From the NCBI GenBank assembly GCA_002189035.1, contig NEEC01000020.1, positions 434,001-498,000 on the forward strand: 64,000 nucleotides of DNA. Reading direction: 5' to 3'. Both the position numbers and the translations under genes were made by a program. The DNA is from Utricularia gibba (Eukaryota > Streptophyta > Magnoliopsida > Lamiales > Lentibulariaceae). The notes under the pieces were generated by a model that had not been told where the DNA came from, made no database searches, and saw only the letters and a list, made by a program, of their open reading frames with translations. Shown here piece by piece: positions 10,168 through 24,901 of the stretch (its first letter is position 1; every line of letters starts with the position of its first letter).

Positions 10168-13100
10168 ATGATGGATACTTTAGCGAATGGTGGGCTTCGA
10201 TTCCGGAGAATTCCTCGCCGTTCGCCTTCTAATTGCGATCGTTTGGACGCAGTGGTGAGTTTACTTCGTGATGTTGTTAGCTCCGTGTGTTGGGAATTTG
10301 AGTTTTTCCGTATTATGTGAACTCTCCAGTTGGATGAAACCTTGGAGCAATGGCCCCATTTGAATGAGCTTGTGCAGAGCTATGGAGCTGACTGGGTTAA
10401 AGATGAAAACAAATACGGACGTTATGAAAGTATTGGCCCATTTTCTTTTAACAATCAGATATTTGAGGGGCCGGATACTGATTATGAGAAAGGTTTGTGG
10501 AAAAAAGAGCAAGCCTTTATTTGTGTTATTAAGACATGTATTTAATGTTGGGATTCAGTCTAATTCTCCTGTTGGCAAGTATGTCATAGGATGAACGTGG
10601 ATTTTCTCTCCGTTGGAGTATACATTTCGTTATCGTTTGAAACTTTTACAACTCCATCAGACCTTGCGAGTTTATCCATTTGGTGTATTGAAAAATCAGT
10701 TCTGATTATTATTACATCTTGGTTCTGGAAATATAATGCATTCCATATGGAAATAGAAATAAATATGTTCAGAATTCGTTATTTTTTGTTTCAGAGATGG
10801 AGCTTTCTAACAATGGCAGAGTTAAGGCCCAAGGACCAGTGGATGAACAGGATGCAAGTACATCTGGAAGCCATTTTTCAGAATCAGATTTCCCTGATAC
10901 ACCCAACTCTGGCATTCTAAAGCATTCCGTATGGAAAATTCTTGCTCTTTCTTCTTTTTTTCAGTACTCTACTACTTCTTCACACATAATTGGAAATGCA
11001 GCATATTGGCGAGTCTCCGCTGTTGGCGTATGAGCCTGTTTTTGATTGGTTTAATGAGAGATCAACAATATTTGGTCAAAGAACCCCATCGAATATTATT
11101 TTTCAGTATACCAGGTCCTACCAAGTCAATTTTGAGTTTCCTTGGTGTTAATGTTTGTTCTATTATTTCAAGTATCCTTCTGTTGAGCTCATCTTTTGTT
11201 CTTAAATTTGCTCTAGTACGCTGAGAATTGCTGTCAAAGTGCTTCAACTTTCGTTTCAAGCTGGTTTTGTTGGTAAGTTCATGTGTTTGTTGCGTGGATA
11301 ATGCTGCTATCATGCAACTTCTTTTCCTTGATATTCCACAAGACTGAAGAGCACTCACCGTGAAGTGTATGAATCTCCCTGTAGAGTCTTTTCATGGATC
11401 CATGTGCTTGTACAATAGAGAAAGAAGAGAAAAACTTTCTGAGGATTTCTTTTTCCACATGTCACCGGATGAAACCCGTAATGTAAGTTGATTTTTTTTT
11501 TTACATAGTGTGAAGTTCATAGGGAATCTTGTATTCTAAAGGTCTCTTCTATTCCCCGTGCCATTAAAATTCTCATTTACCCCCTTTACAATGTGAAATA
11601 AAATGAGATTTTTCTGACTCTACGTTTCATAAACAGGCTACCAGTTCTGCTGAACCTCGTGGGATTTTCTGTGTTGATGTTCCATCGGCATCAGTTTGTC
11701 TTCTTATTCAGTTAGAAAAGCCTGCTGCAGAAGAAGGTGGTGTGACATCGTCAGTGTATTCACGCAAAGAACCAGTAAGAGCCACAGACCTGGGAGTCTT
11801 TTATTTTTGTATTAACATTTTTTTGAGAAAAAAACTCTTGGTGGAAGCCCCATCCTGAAATTGTGGGTCTTGGTTTTGAACCTGTTACCTCTGACACATT
11901 ACTGTAGCTTGATGGAGGCCAGAGTTTTTCTCTGAATAAGTTATTGAAATATAAAAAGTGCACCTTTTAGTTTATGGGCGGTAGCCCACTTTTCTAGAAC
12001 GAATAGATGGTAAAACAAAATGCCTTGCATGATTCCTACTCTGTTTCCTTATTACAATATGTAAACAGGTTAATCTTAGTGAGAGGGAGAAACAAAAACT
12101 GCAAATCTGGTCCCGTGTCATGCCATACAGGGAATCCTTTGCCTGGGCTATAGTCCCTCTTTTTGAGGGCGGTTCTTCATCTGTCTGTGGTGGGTCTTCT
12201 CCGCCAGGTAGTCCAATTATTACAAGTATAGCAGGTTCTATTGCTCAAGAGGTTGGCAATATTTCACTAGATGGTGGTCATTCTAGTGGTAACTCTGTCA
12301 GAGTTGAAATTTCCAATCTTAGCAAAGTTAAAGAATGCTATACTGAGGAGTCACTCATGGTAACCTTCATGCTGATTTACTCTGAAACTAGTTTTTGCTT
12401 GTTGGTTATTATGCTTTTTGGAGTTTACAGACGCCATTGTGTCCCTTTCGTGATGTTTCTTCATGTGTCTTATTTCCTGCCTGTTTGTTGGCATCAGGAT
12501 CCCAAGCGAAAGATTCATAAGCCAGTGAAAGGTACTTTGGTGCTGGAGATTGAGAAGCTTCAAACTGGAGCTGCTGAGAAATATGTAGAAGGTGATGGTA
12601 TAAATGGTAGCTTGGATGGTCTTGGAAGGCGTGGTGTTGGCATGGATTCGCAATCCCATATGATGAAGCTGGAGCGAAATGGTTCTATAGCTCACGGACT
12701 TACAAATGCCTCTCCCAATGATGTAAGTTCAGACGCTTGCATTCTGGACTTCTGCATGATTCTGATAAAAAGACAGTTTCCCTGTCACGAATATGTTTAA
12801 GATATGATAAAATGCCTACTTTTTTGGGGAGTTTTTGTGAATCGTGATGCTAACAATGTTATTTTTCAAACATACTTTCAGTTTCAGGCATTTGACTTCA
12901 GGATTACTTCAAGGAATGAACCATTCTTGCAGATTTTCCATTGCCTTTATGTGTATCCCTTGAGTGTGAGCTTGAGTAGGAAAAGAAATTTGTTCATCAG
13001 GGTTGAGTTGCGAGAGGATGATGCAGATCTCCGCAAGCCCCCATTAGAGGTATTACTCCCTTGATGAGTTTCTTTCAGTAAATCGGATCTTCTGGATGTG

Positions 13101-16100
13101 CTTTGTAATTCATCAGGTAATGCATCCAAGGGAACCTGGATCTACGGTTAAAAAATGGGCTCATACTCAAGTTGCCGTTGGAGCTAAGATGCCCTGTTTC
13201 CATGATGAAATCAAAGTTTCATTGCCCACTATTTGGTCTCCGACCCATCATCTCTTGTTCACTTTCTTCCATGTTGACCTTCAAATGAAAGTTGAAGCTC
13301 CAAAGCCTGTAAGTTTTATGAATTTGCATTTATTGACTCTTCATATCTTGCATTCCCTGTTCGCCTCCTAGATTTTCTTGTGCCTGTTCATGACTTGAAA
13401 TTCTTTTTTGGATCTAACTGGTCTATTCATTGCAGGTAATTCTGGGATATGCTTCACTTCCTTTGTCTACCTACATGCAGTAAGTAAACTGTCCTGAATA
13501 TTTTGTGATTATTTTCATTTGTTCTTTAGCTTAGTTTGCACTCAATTTAGGAGTTGAGATATTTTGAACTCACTTCAGGGACTCCACTTTTCACAATTTG
13601 ATTTTCGTGGTCTGTTTTCTTGAAATTTTACATTCTCGCTTTATTTTGAATGTTTAAGGTCAAAATCAGAGATCTCATTGCCACTAATGAGAGAGCTAGC
13701 TCCACAGTATCTGCAGGACAGCGGGAAGGTATACATTCATCGCTTGATATGCTAATTACATCTGTAATTTTTTCTGTGCCTCCAATGAATTCCTGAATAA
13801 CGTCTAATGTGAGGATCAGACAAGTCTTATGCAAAAAAATTGTTGTAGTAATATATAACGGCAACTTCATTACCATGCAACGATACTTTGCATTTTACCG
13901 TGTAATTACTGTCCTGTAACAACTATGACACGGGGAAAATGATGAGTGGTGATAAACCATGGAACACTTATCAAGGGTTCGGGTTTAATTGATTTAGCAA
14001 TTCATCTTTTTATATTTATTATTATTTGAAAGTAATAAACTGCCCACACGCCCCTCATTGTTTGATTTTCCTTTGTTAAGGACAATGTGGTAACCATCCA
14101 AAATTGTTGTTCCTTCGTTTCACATTCCTTTTGATGTGATAAATCCTTGTAGGAGAGAGTGGAATACTTGGAGGATGGAAAAAGCATATTTCGACTCCGA
14201 CTGCGCCTGTGTTCATCACTGTACCCATTGAGTGAACGAATACGTGACTTTTTCCTTGAGTATGACAGGCACATTCTCAGGACAAGCCCACCTTGGGGAT
14301 CTGAGCTTCTTGAGGTTTAGTCATCTAACCACAGCAGTTACATTTTCGTCCCCCTTTCCTATGCCTTACGGGAGACTTGACTGCTTTTGCGTCATATGTC
14401 ATTTGGCTTTAAGTTTTATGTACAATTTTATTTGTTGCAGGCAATCAACAGTCTGAAAAACGCTGATTCAGTGGCTCTGCTTCAGTTTCTTCATCCAGTG
14501 TTGAACATGCTTCTCCATCTTATCAGCAATGGTGGGGAGACATTACAGGTGAGTGTACATATAGATTTCACATCTGGAATAATTTTACTTCTGACCTAAG
14601 AAGGAATATCAATTCTTTCCATGGATTTCAGTTCGTAAAGGCTCCAGGTTATGCTTCAGTTGAGGAGTTTTAAATTTTTTATGCCTTTTTGTTCATCCAG
14701 GTGGCAGCATTCAGAGCGATGGTCAATATCTTAGCTCGGTATGGTGTATAATATACTGTTGGTTGTAACTTTGCAGATTTTCTTTTTATGTTATGCATTA
14801 TTGTAGTTATCTTGCGTAGGGTACAGCATGAATCGGTGGATGATGGTGAAAGAAATGTATTTTTAGTGAACTACATTGACTATGCATTCGATAACTTTGG
14901 GAGCCGACAACAACCTGTGTATCCGGGCTTGTCTACAGTTTGGGGGAGTTTGGCCCGCAGCAAGGTGGTGTAAAGATTTTATTACTCGCTGATTTCTGAT
15001 ATACAGTATTACAATTTCAATTGATTCATTGCTTGATATGGATCAGGCCAAGGGTTACCGTGTTGGCCCAGTTTATGATGACGTCTTGTCAATGGCTTGG
15101 TTTTTTCTTGAGCTTATTGTCAAGTCCATGACGCTAGAGCAGACTCGATTATTCTACCACAGTCTTCCTGTGGGTATGTACCCCCTTGTAGTTCTGATAG
15201 ATTTCTTCATCCGTGATGGAACAAAACTTTGAATGTTTGGTTCTAAATTTTTAAGTCATTGAAATCTGATCTCTTAAAGGTTTTGGAGTCAGTCCTTTTA
15301 TGGTTTCTCATTATGGTGGTGGTTTGTTGTTGTGCTAGGGGAGGATATACCACCGATGCAGTTGAAAGAAGGTGTTTTTCGATGTATAATGCAACTATAT
15401 GATTGCTTGTTAACTGAAGTTCATGAGCGCTGCAAAAAAGGTCTAGGGTTAGCGAAACATCTTAATAGTAGTTTGGCTTTCTTCTGTTATGACCTCCTGT
15501 CGACAGTAGAGCCCCGGCAAGTCTTTGAACTGGTAAGTTTGTTACTTCTGCTACTGCAGAAATGCTTATGGTGACTGTTTATGATTCATGTTGAGTTGCA
15601 CTCATGGCTATTGCAATTAAGTTCTCCATCGTGCAACCAATCTTTAGAAAAACAGAAGTGAATTTCACATTTAGAGAGTTTGACATCATTATTGTGCTAC
15701 AACCTTGTACTGTTCTGCTGAACTGAAACTTCAATTTTCATAAGATATCAGCTGACCGTAATTTATTCTCAATACTCATGGTCTTCCTTAAAGCACAGTA
15801 GCATTGGTGTATGCGCCATGCCAACGTGAAATATTTTACTAAATGTACATGCTAAAGAATGCACCTAGGTTATCTTCGTATGAAAAATGTATTTAACTTT
15901 TTTCCAATGATGAAATGTGAATTTTGGTGAAGTAGGAGAATTCAATACTATGCAGCCACACTTGTCTGATACTCATTTAGATGATTAGCTTTCTGATGAT
16001 AAGCTAGCTATTTTTTGTAAGCATTTTATCTTTCTCTAGATCATCAAGGTCTCTGTTGTAAATGTGTCAACTAGAGGCTAGAACGTTTAGTAGATCAACT

Positions 16101-19100
16101 TTGTCTTGTATTGGATGATTACATTTTTCTTTCTTGTTAAATGCACCTATCTTCTTTTTTTCCACCTACTGAAGCTCTTACACTGTGATTTGAAGAGGAT
16201 GGCGTGAACATTTTGATGTTGATTTGCAGGTATCTTTGTACCTCGACAAGTTTTCTGGTGTTTGCCAGTCTGCACTACACGATTGCAAGCTTACTTTCTT
16301 GCAGATTTTATGCGATCATGATCTTTTTGTTGAAATGCCTGGAAGAGATCCTTCAGATAGGTATACTGCTGATTAATGATTTGTTAGATGTTCAGGTTTG
16401 CTGTTGATCGCTTGGATATGATTGTTCTATTGTTTAGTATCATGTCATTAACTCTGGGGAAGTCCTAAGTGCACTAACTAGAGTGTATCCATTATTGCTT
16501 GTGCAACTGATTCAGCATGCATGATTTTTCGTCTTGATTCCATTCCCTTTAAAGCATTTTAGAAGTTGCTATTGTTACAATATTTTTGTGTTTGGAAAAT
16601 GATGATATTTAGTCTTTACACTAAAAGTATGCGTTTTTATTCTTGTTGTTTCAGGAATTACATTGCATCTATTCTAATGCAAGAGATTTTCCTAACGTGG
16701 GATCATGAGGATCTATCAATGCGTGTAAAGGTGCGTAGTCTGGAGTAGTGCCTGAAAACAACGCATACATGTCTGAAAGTGTTTGTTTGGAAGTTTTCTA
16801 TTCAGCCGAGTGTTGCTTACTCATCCACTTTTTTGTGATGGCTTTTTATGGCTTATCCAATAGGCAGCGAGAGTCTTGGTGGTCTTATTGTGCAAGCATG
16901 AATTTGATATACGCTACCAGAAGCCAGAAGATAAACTGTATATAGCACAATTATACCTTCCCTTATTAGGCCAGGTTTGTAGCCATCTTTTTTAACCGTA
17001 CTCACTCTTATTTTATTTCTACTGTGATATACAAGTGCCTTTGAATCTTTATCCTTCTTCTGCCTTCACTGGTTTTTACGTTCTTGCAGATTCTAGATGA
17101 GATGCCTGTTTTCTACAATTTAAGCGCAAGTGAGAAGCGTGAGGTGCTCATTGCTGTTTTGCAAGTCATGCGCAATTTGGATGATGCATCTCTTATGAAA
17201 GCATGGCAGCAAAGTATTGCTCGTACCAGACTATTTTTTAAACTCTTGGAGGAATGCCTCGTTCATTTTGAGGTAACGGAGACATTTTCATTTTTAAATA
17301 CCTTATGAGAAATATGTTTCAATTCATTTATCATTTCATGACAGCATAACAGGCTTCTTGTTGCACTTGTATTAAAAAGAATGTCTCTCTTAAATAATGG
17401 AATGCCATAGCAGCTTGATGGTCTTTGAATAGATTTACCGTTCTATTCTAATTTACACGGTAACTGAACAGCATAGAAAACCTGATGATGGCATGCTTAT
17501 GGGGGGGAGTATGCGGAGTCCGGTTGGAGATAAGCCTTTTTCATCAAAATATTCTGATCGTCTTTCTCCTGCAATCAATCACTATTTTGCAGAGGCAGCA
17601 CGGCAAGAAGTTGGCGTATGTTGTACCATCTAGATTTCTCAATGAATTTAATTGCTTTTTCTATCATCACTATCTAAAAAACCTCAACAAATGTAGCCTC
17701 TGGGCACTCCAGAAAATGGGTACTTGTGGCAAAGAGTAGACTCGCAGCTTAGCTCTCCCAGCCAACCATATTCACTGAGGGAAGCCCTCGCTCATGCCCA
17801 ATCATCCAGGATTGGAGTCTCAACCCAAGCTTTGAGGGAATCTTTGCACCCACTTTTGAGGCAAAAATTGGTACAGTGTTTGGTTCAAGCCGATGATAGC
17901 TGTGTGTTCTTGCATTTTTTCTCAATGTTTATACTTCGAATATGTGCACTGATGTGGCTACTTGGGGCTTCATTCAGGAACTTTGGGAGGAAAACCTGAG
18001 TGCTGCTGTCAGTCTCCAGGTTTTGGAAATTATTAAAAAGTTTTCAGGAGCTGTGGCATCCCGCACCATTACTACTGATTATGGGAAGCTTGATTGCATC
18101 ACAGCTGTATTGATGATAGTTTTCTCACACAATCAACCGTTGATTTTTTGGAAAGCTTTCTTCCCAGTTTTCAATGGCATTCTTGCACTTCATGGGGCAA
18201 CGCTTATGGCCAGAGAAAATGATCGGTTTCTAAAACAAATAGCATTCCATCTTCTTCGTCTAGCAGCTTTTCGAAATGAGAATTACAGGAAACGTGCTGT
18301 TATTGGACTTCAGCTGCTCATTCGGGTGAGGATATGACTTTCTTAGAACTAAGCGTCTATGGATTGAGTCATACGAATTTTCCTTGTTCTGCAGAGCTCG
18401 TTCTCGTACTTCACTCACACAGCTAGATTGCGGGTTCTGTTGACCATTACATTATCAGAATTGATGTCTGAAGTTCAAGTCACACATATGAAACCTGACG
18501 GCTCACTTGAGGAAAGTGGTGAAGCACAACGCCTTCGCAAGTCTTTGGAAGGAATAGCAGATGAACGTCAGAGCTACAGCACGCTCAAAGAGTGTGGCCT
18601 TCCTGAAAATGCTCTTACTTCTACTGGAAAGCAATCTCCAGAAAACTGCTGGTCCTGGTCTGCAGTTGGAATGCTCTCTGAAACTCTTCTTTTGGCGCTT
18701 GATGCCAGCCTGGAACATGCTCTTTTGGTATTTTTTCTTTTGAAGACTCTGTGTTTTGATGCTGAAATCAAGAAATGCTATGGTTCATGTGTAATGCTGT
18801 GATTCATTTCCCATGTAGTCCCCAGTCATGATGTCGGACAGATATGCTGCTGCCGAGAGCTTTTACAAGCTTGCGATGGCATTCGCCCCCGTCCCGGATC
18901 TTCATATCATGTGGCTATTACATTTGTGCGATGCACATCAGGAGATGCAGTCATGGGCTGAAGCAGCACAGTGCGCAGTTGCTGTTGCTGGCGTAGTTAT
19001 GCAGGTAAATGATCTTTCCCACTTCACTTTCTTCTCTGTGAACTTCTCCTCATGTGTGCTTCATGTCATGTAAAAGCCTCCACACAGCAATACATCTTTA

Positions 19101-20632
19101 AATGAGAGGCATAAAAGCATTCTTACAGAGAATACAACAGGGCATGAACAACTTTTTTTTCGAAATGCAAAAGAAAGTATGCAAGCCTGGGATGATGGGT
19201 TTCTTAGCAGCTTCTCCTTCATTGTTTTCACTCCTCTTTTACTGGAAATGCATTCCCCATCTACCCTTCATGCATCTGATTCATTCATGATGAAGCATAT
19301 GATTGTTGGTGAAGTGAAATGCCTTTTTCATGTGTTGTTTCAGGCTCTAGTCAATAGAAATGATGGAGTGTGGAACCTTGATCATGTCTCTGCCCTGCGC
19401 AAGATATGCCCAACTGTCAGCAATGAGATCACATGCGAAGCATCTGTGGCAGAAGTTGAAGGATATGGAGCTTCAAAACTGACAGTAGACTCAGCTGTCA
19501 AGTACCTCCAGCTCGCTTCTAAGCTCTTTGCTCAGGCTGAGCTCCACCATTTCTGTGCCAGCATTCTGGAGCTTGTTATTCCTATGCATAAGAGCAGGAG
19601 AGCATATGGGCAGCTCGCAAAATGCCACACAACATTGACGAACATATACGAGTCGATTCTCGAGCAGGAATCGATTCCGTTTGTTGATGCTACATACTAC
19701 AGAGTTGGATTCTATGGCCGGAAGTTTGGGAAGCTTGACAGGATGGAGTATGTGTACAGGGAGCCTCGTGATGTACGGCTGGGCGACATAATGGAGAAGC
19801 TCAGCCACATCTACGAGTCCAGAATGGATGGCACCACACTGCATATAATACCGGATTCGAGACAGGTGAACGCCGATGAGCTGCAGCCGGAAGTTTGCTA
19901 CCTTCAGATAACTGCAGTTGATCCGGTGATGGAGGAGGAGGATCTGGGGAGCAGAAGGGAGAGGATATTCTCACTTTCGACAGGGAGCATTCGTGCCCGA
20001 GTTTTCGACAGGTTTCTTTTCGACACGCCGTTCACCAAGACCGGAAAAACTCAGGGCGGGCTAGAAGATCAGTGGAAGCGGAGGACGGTGTTGAGAACAG
20101 AGGGCTCCTTCCCGCCTTGGTAAACAGGCTCCGTGTGACCAAATCCGAGTCGCTTGAGTTTTCTCCGGTGGAGAACGCCATCGGAATGATCGAAACCCGG
20201 ACAGCAGCACTGCGAAATGAACTCGAGGAACCCGAAGCTCCGATGGCGATCAGCTCCCCCGCCTCCAGAGCCTCCAGAGGATCCTCCAAGGCTCTGTTGC
20301 AGTTCAAGTAAGTGTAGCAACCGCATTCATCCCTATAAATCCCCGGTTTCCTTCATCCTTCCTCGTACTATCTGCAGGTTAACAGCGGCGTCCTCAGCGT
20401 CTGCACGGCATTCCTCTCTGGTGAGCCTGCGACCCGGCTGCGGTCTCAGGAACTACAACAGCTGATCGCCGCCCTGCTCGAGTTCATGGCCGTCTGTAAA
20501 CGCGCCATCCGCGTGCATTTTCGACTCATCGGAGAAGAAGATCAGGAGTTCCATACCCAGCTTGTGAATGGGTTTCAGTCTCTAACCGCAGAATTGTCTC
20601 ACTACATTCCCGCCATTCTTTCTGAGCTCTGA
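10168..20632 (+). CDS. SPK1: SPIKE1, DOCK-family guanine nucleotide exchange factor for ROP GTPases
   Basis: Thirty exons, from 10168-10254 to 20378-20632, total 5,458 bases. Adding the two bases missing in exon 29 gives 1,819 residues, close to Arabidopsis SPK1. SPK1 activates ROP GTPases at ER exit sites and drives actin through WAVE-ARP2/3, shaping trichomes and pavement cells. Recognised blocks in order: LDETLEQWPHLNELVQ (exon 2), IFGQRTP (exon 4), GGVTSSVYSRKEPV (exons 7-8), the C2-like DHR1 region with SRKRNLFIRVELREDDADLR (exon 10), helical repeats such as RCIMQLYDCLLTEVHERCKK (exon 19), and the DHR2 catalytic region with ESFYKLAMAFAPVPDLHIMW (exon 28), YYRVGFYGRKFGKLD and FLFDTPFTKTGKTQGGLEDQ (exon 29). 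Exon 29 (19344-20307) has two frame breaks, CCC at 20111-20113 and at 20231-20233, each repaired by one C to the conserved protein. All phases agree across the 29 introns. Confidence 0.95.
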
Positions 20633-21357
20633 GGTGCCTCTTTGTATCAGCTGTCGTGTAGATGTTCATAGCCTTTGTTCCTAAACACACGTTAATCATT
20701 CATTTACTTTGATTAATCACTTAATTAAAAAAATATATTTAATTATCTATTAAAACATGTGTAATTAATAAATTTATTTTTAAAAAATAATTTAAATTTG
20801 TGTTTTACAATAATTTAATATTTATTATAATGATCTATTTTTTTTATATGATGTTGTGTGTTTTGAATATTAATTTTTATAATTTTACGTTATTCTTATT
20901 TCAAAAGAAAGTTTTCATATAAGATTATAGAATGCAATTTTATATAAACTAATTTTTTTTTTTTCTTGGTAACCGATATGAAATTTATTTGAGGTTTTCT
21001 ACTTTTTTTTACATTGAGCCTTTCCATCCTCTTTGAAAACTTTATTTTTTGAAATATAAATATGTTAAATTCATTTTATTTTAAATAATGTAACTTAAAT
21101 TTTAAATAATTTAAAATATGCTTTATAATTATATTTAATAATAATAGAATATTTTGAGGTAAAATTATTGTGATTCCCAGTAATTAGTATTTTACATTAG
21201 ATGTTAATTACTTGACTGAAAAATTGAAGGGTTTATCTGATATTCCAAGTAAACTTCGCGTAGGCGATTGCAGAAAGGGGATGGCTCTCTGGAATGGGAT
21301 GCGGGAGTTTGCTTTGATCTGCTAGTGCTGATTTTGCAGATTCGTATTGAGTGATCG
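20633..21357. other. Intergenic region between SPK1 and CDKE;1
   Basis: AT-rich. It should contain the SPK1 terminator and the CDKE;1 promoter and 5' UTR. No gene or repeat is recognised. Confidence 0.5.
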
Positions 21358-24300
21358 ATGGGAGAGGGGAGGACGAACAGTTCGAGCGGCGGAGGTAGTA
21401 GGAAGCCGGAATGGTTGGAGCAGTACGATGTGATCGGAAAAATTGGGGAAGGAACATACGGTTTGGTGTTCTTGGCGAAATTGAAGTCGGACCGTACGAA
21501 ATCTGTAGCTATTAAGAAATTCAAGCAGTCTAAAGATGGTGATGGTGTTTCCCCCACTGCTATTCGAGAAATCATGGTAAGGGATTTCAGTTTTTCTGAG
21601 TTATGGGATGCCTTCAGCTTGTCAGTTTGTGAAATTTGGTTTGTGTTGCAGCTGCTTCGGGAGATTTCTCATGAGAATGTGGTGAAGCTTGAGAATGTAC
21701 ACATTAACCACGCAGATATGTCACTTTATTTGGCTTTTGATTATGCTGAGCATGATCTGTATGTGAGTAAAACTCTTTTTTATGTTTTCTGCCGGTTTAA
21801 GTATTCTCATTGGCTGGAATTTCTTCTTGTGAAATGGTGGTTGTGTTTGGATATACTTTCATCGCATTTTCAGTTGAAACAAACAACTCCTTACAATGGT
21901 ATCAGGAAATAATCAAACATCATAGGGACAAGGTCAACCACCAAATAAATCCCTACAGTGTAAAGTCGATACTGTGGCAGCTTCTTAATGGTCTAAATTA
22001 TCTTCACAGGTACTTTACCCTTTTTCATAATCTAGTGCCAGATTGCATTCTCATGAAATCTCATGCAAAATTATTTTTAAAAACTTGGGTGGTTTATGAT
22101 GACTATTTGTAGATATGAGAAGGTCGAATCTGCTAGATCTTGTTATCATATGCATCAGAAACTGAAATCTGGTGAATTGCTATCATGATGTATGTCAGTA
22201 AGTTCGAATCAAGAAAGCTTTGTTACATGAAAAAACGATGTTTTGTCACCCATTATATACTGAAGTTTTGAGGACGATGATCCTTGGTGGTATAAAAGCT
22301 CCACACGGCTGACCCTGTGGGATGGAAATGGTCCGGGGACCTTTTATAGACATTAAATTTATATTTTCTATAAATGATTATAATTGATTTTAAAAGCTGT
22401 TGAGCTACTGGATCCGTCAATCAGATTTCATGGCCTCAAGAGTCAGGAAACCGCTGTTTTATTTTTTCTTCACCGTAGATGGTATTTGTTTGAAAATTCT
22501 GACAACCCTGTGTGTTGTAGAAATCAATGGTTTAGTCTTTATCTGTAATGTAAGTTTCTGAGTTATAGATATAAATTCATCTTTACTCTTTATCTGTAAT
22601 TTAAGTTTCAGTGGTGCAGTCTTCAGTCTACCATTGCACTGACTCATCTGTGATGCAGCAATTGGATTGTTCATCGAGATTTAAAGCCATCAAATATCTT
22701 GGTAATCTTTTTCCCACCTTCCGGTTTCGTCTTTGCTGAATATCTTTTACATGATGAATTCTTGGATTTTCTATTCATGCACAAGACCACACTCTGATTT
22801 GCAGGTGATGGGTGAAGGGGAGGAGCATGGAGTAGTAAAAATTGCAGATTTTGGCCTTGCGAGAATTTATCAAGCTCCCTTGAAGCCACTATTTGAAAAT
22901 GGGGTAAGAAGGATACCTTGGAGTTCCAATTTTTCTGTTTTAAGGATATAAATTTTCATTTTCAGCGTGATCTGAGTGGATTCATACCTTTTCCATTTTG
23001 ATAAGTGCTGTTCTCACCCATTTTAATAAATGAATATCTATTTCTTTTGGTTGAAATACACAGGTTGTAGTGACCATTTGGTATCGTGCACCAGAATTGC
23101 TCCTTGGTGCAAAGCATTATACAAGCGCAGTTGGTATGTTTTTTTTTAAGCTTCAGTGCATTTGCATGACAAGTCTTCGTTCATAATATCTTCAAGTTAT
23201 TGTATTATTCATGATATTGTGATGCATGGGAAAGACATGTGGGCGGTGGGTTGCATATTTGCCGAGCTTTTGACTCTCAAGCCCCTATTTCAAGGACAAG
23301 AAGTAAAAGGGACACCTAACCCTTTTCAGGTATGATGTGTTCGTCTGATTGGCAATTATCGATTCACTCATGTTGCTTTTTTCTTTCTTTTTTTTTTTTC
23401 TGAAATATCTTTTCGTGATGCAGCTTGATCAACTTGACAAAATATTCAAGGTCTTAGGTGAGAAGATGATTTTGATGGATCACGTACTCTTGTTGATTGA
23501 ATAAATTTTTTAACCACCTCCTCAATCAGGTCATCCGACACCAGAGAAATGGCCCCTGCTTGTGAATCTTCCACATTGGCAAACTGATTCGCAACGCATC
23601 CAAAGCCTTAAATAGTTATTTTTCTTTTCATGTTTGATTTTTGATGGCTGATAGGGAATTAGCGTAGCACTAAACTCAGGTTCTTCGATTTATGCAGTGA
23701 CAGTCCTGGACTTTACCATGTGGTTCGCCTTCATCCAAATGCTCCAGAATATGATCTTTTGTCAAAGATGCTTGAGTAAGTTTCCACGTGCTTTTTATTA
23801 TTTCTAGATTCATTATTTGCCTGTTAGAAAAGGAATGACGTGTTTTCCTGAAGGCTCTACCTTAGGTTTGCCTTTAGTTGTGTTTCTTGATCATGATAAA
23901 AACGCTCACGCAAGTGTTGTGTGAAGTCGGCGTTTCCATTTATTCTGTATTAAAGGTCAAGTAAAATGTATGATTGTTTCCTAGGTACGACCCTAGAAAA
24001 AGGATAACAGCAGCTCAGGCTCTTGATCATGAGTAAGTTTATTCGATTTTGTTATGCATTATTGACCGTGATGTTCAAAATAGCTTCTAAGCTATAAATT
24101 TATGTTTCTCTCCAATATCAGGTACTTCAGCGTTGAACCTTTTCCGGGTCGGAAGTATGTATTATTATCCATTCTTTCAGCTTTTATGCCATTTTTGCAT
24201 TTCTTCAGCGTTCCTTTTTATATACTTTTCCAGTTTAATGGAATGTCTTTTAAAGGAAACTTTGATTATTTCAGTGCTCTGGGGTCTCCACAAGCAGAGA

Positions 24301-24901
24301 AAATTGTCAATTACCCAACTCGGCCTGTGGACACTAATACAGACATTGAAGGGACAATTAGTCTTCAACCCTCCCAACCTGTATGTTGGCTCAACCTGTT
24401 GACAACTGATTACTGCACGCAAATATTCTTGAAGCATTACTAATTAGCAGTCCACTGTACATTGTTTGCATTCCAAAAAGTATATACTTGGCGAACTACC
24501 CTCGTGTAATTTTTGTCTTCACCTTCTTTCTTAGGCGTCATCTGGCAACTCTATCTCTGGAGGCATGGGAGGTCCGCATGTTATGCCGAATAGGGGTATG
24601 CCCAGGCCAATGGCCATGGTTGGTATGCAGCGGATGCAGGCGTCTGGATTGCCACCTTACAACGTTGCTTCTCAGCCGGGAATTGGAGGTGGTGTAAACC
24701 CCTCTGGCATCCCAATGCCAAGAGGTGTTGCTGGCCAGCCTCACCAACAGCAACAGGCAAGCTTCTTCTCAAGGGAGAACATATTGTAAACTCCTGCATT
24801 TTTCTTCTTATTCCAATGCTTTTCGGTGCTAGATGCGACGAAAAGATGGCGGAATGGGAATGACGGGATATCCCCCACAGCAGAAATCAAGACGCTTCTG
24901 A
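21358..24901 (+). CDS. CDKE;1: Cyclin-dependent kinase E;1 (CDK8), Mediator kinase module
   Basis: Fifteen exons (21358-21576, 21652-21762, 21906-22009, 22659-22701, 22805-22903, 23064-23133, 23235-23329, 23424-23457, 23530-23614, 23698-23775, 23985-24032, 24122-24154, 24275-24380, 24535-24756, 24833-24901) encode 471 residues, against about 470 in Arabidopsis CDKE;1 (HEN3). It is the kinase of the Mediator CDK8 module in the nucleus and tunes RNA polymerase II transcription. The glycine loop [12 protein letters not shown], the cyclin-binding helix SPTAIREIM typical of CDK8, the catalytic loop [16 protein letters not shown] and [10 protein letters not shown] are intact. The tail is rich in Gly, Met, Pro and Gln and ends in KSRRF. 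The last intron (24757-24832) begins AG/GCAAGC, a GC-AG intron. No frame breaks were found. Confidence 0.96.

Noticed and set aside
22195-22215. TTCGAATC string resembling a tRNA T-loop
   Set aside because: No matching acceptor stem, D-loop or anticodon arm could be placed around it. No tRNA or rRNA gene was found in the window.
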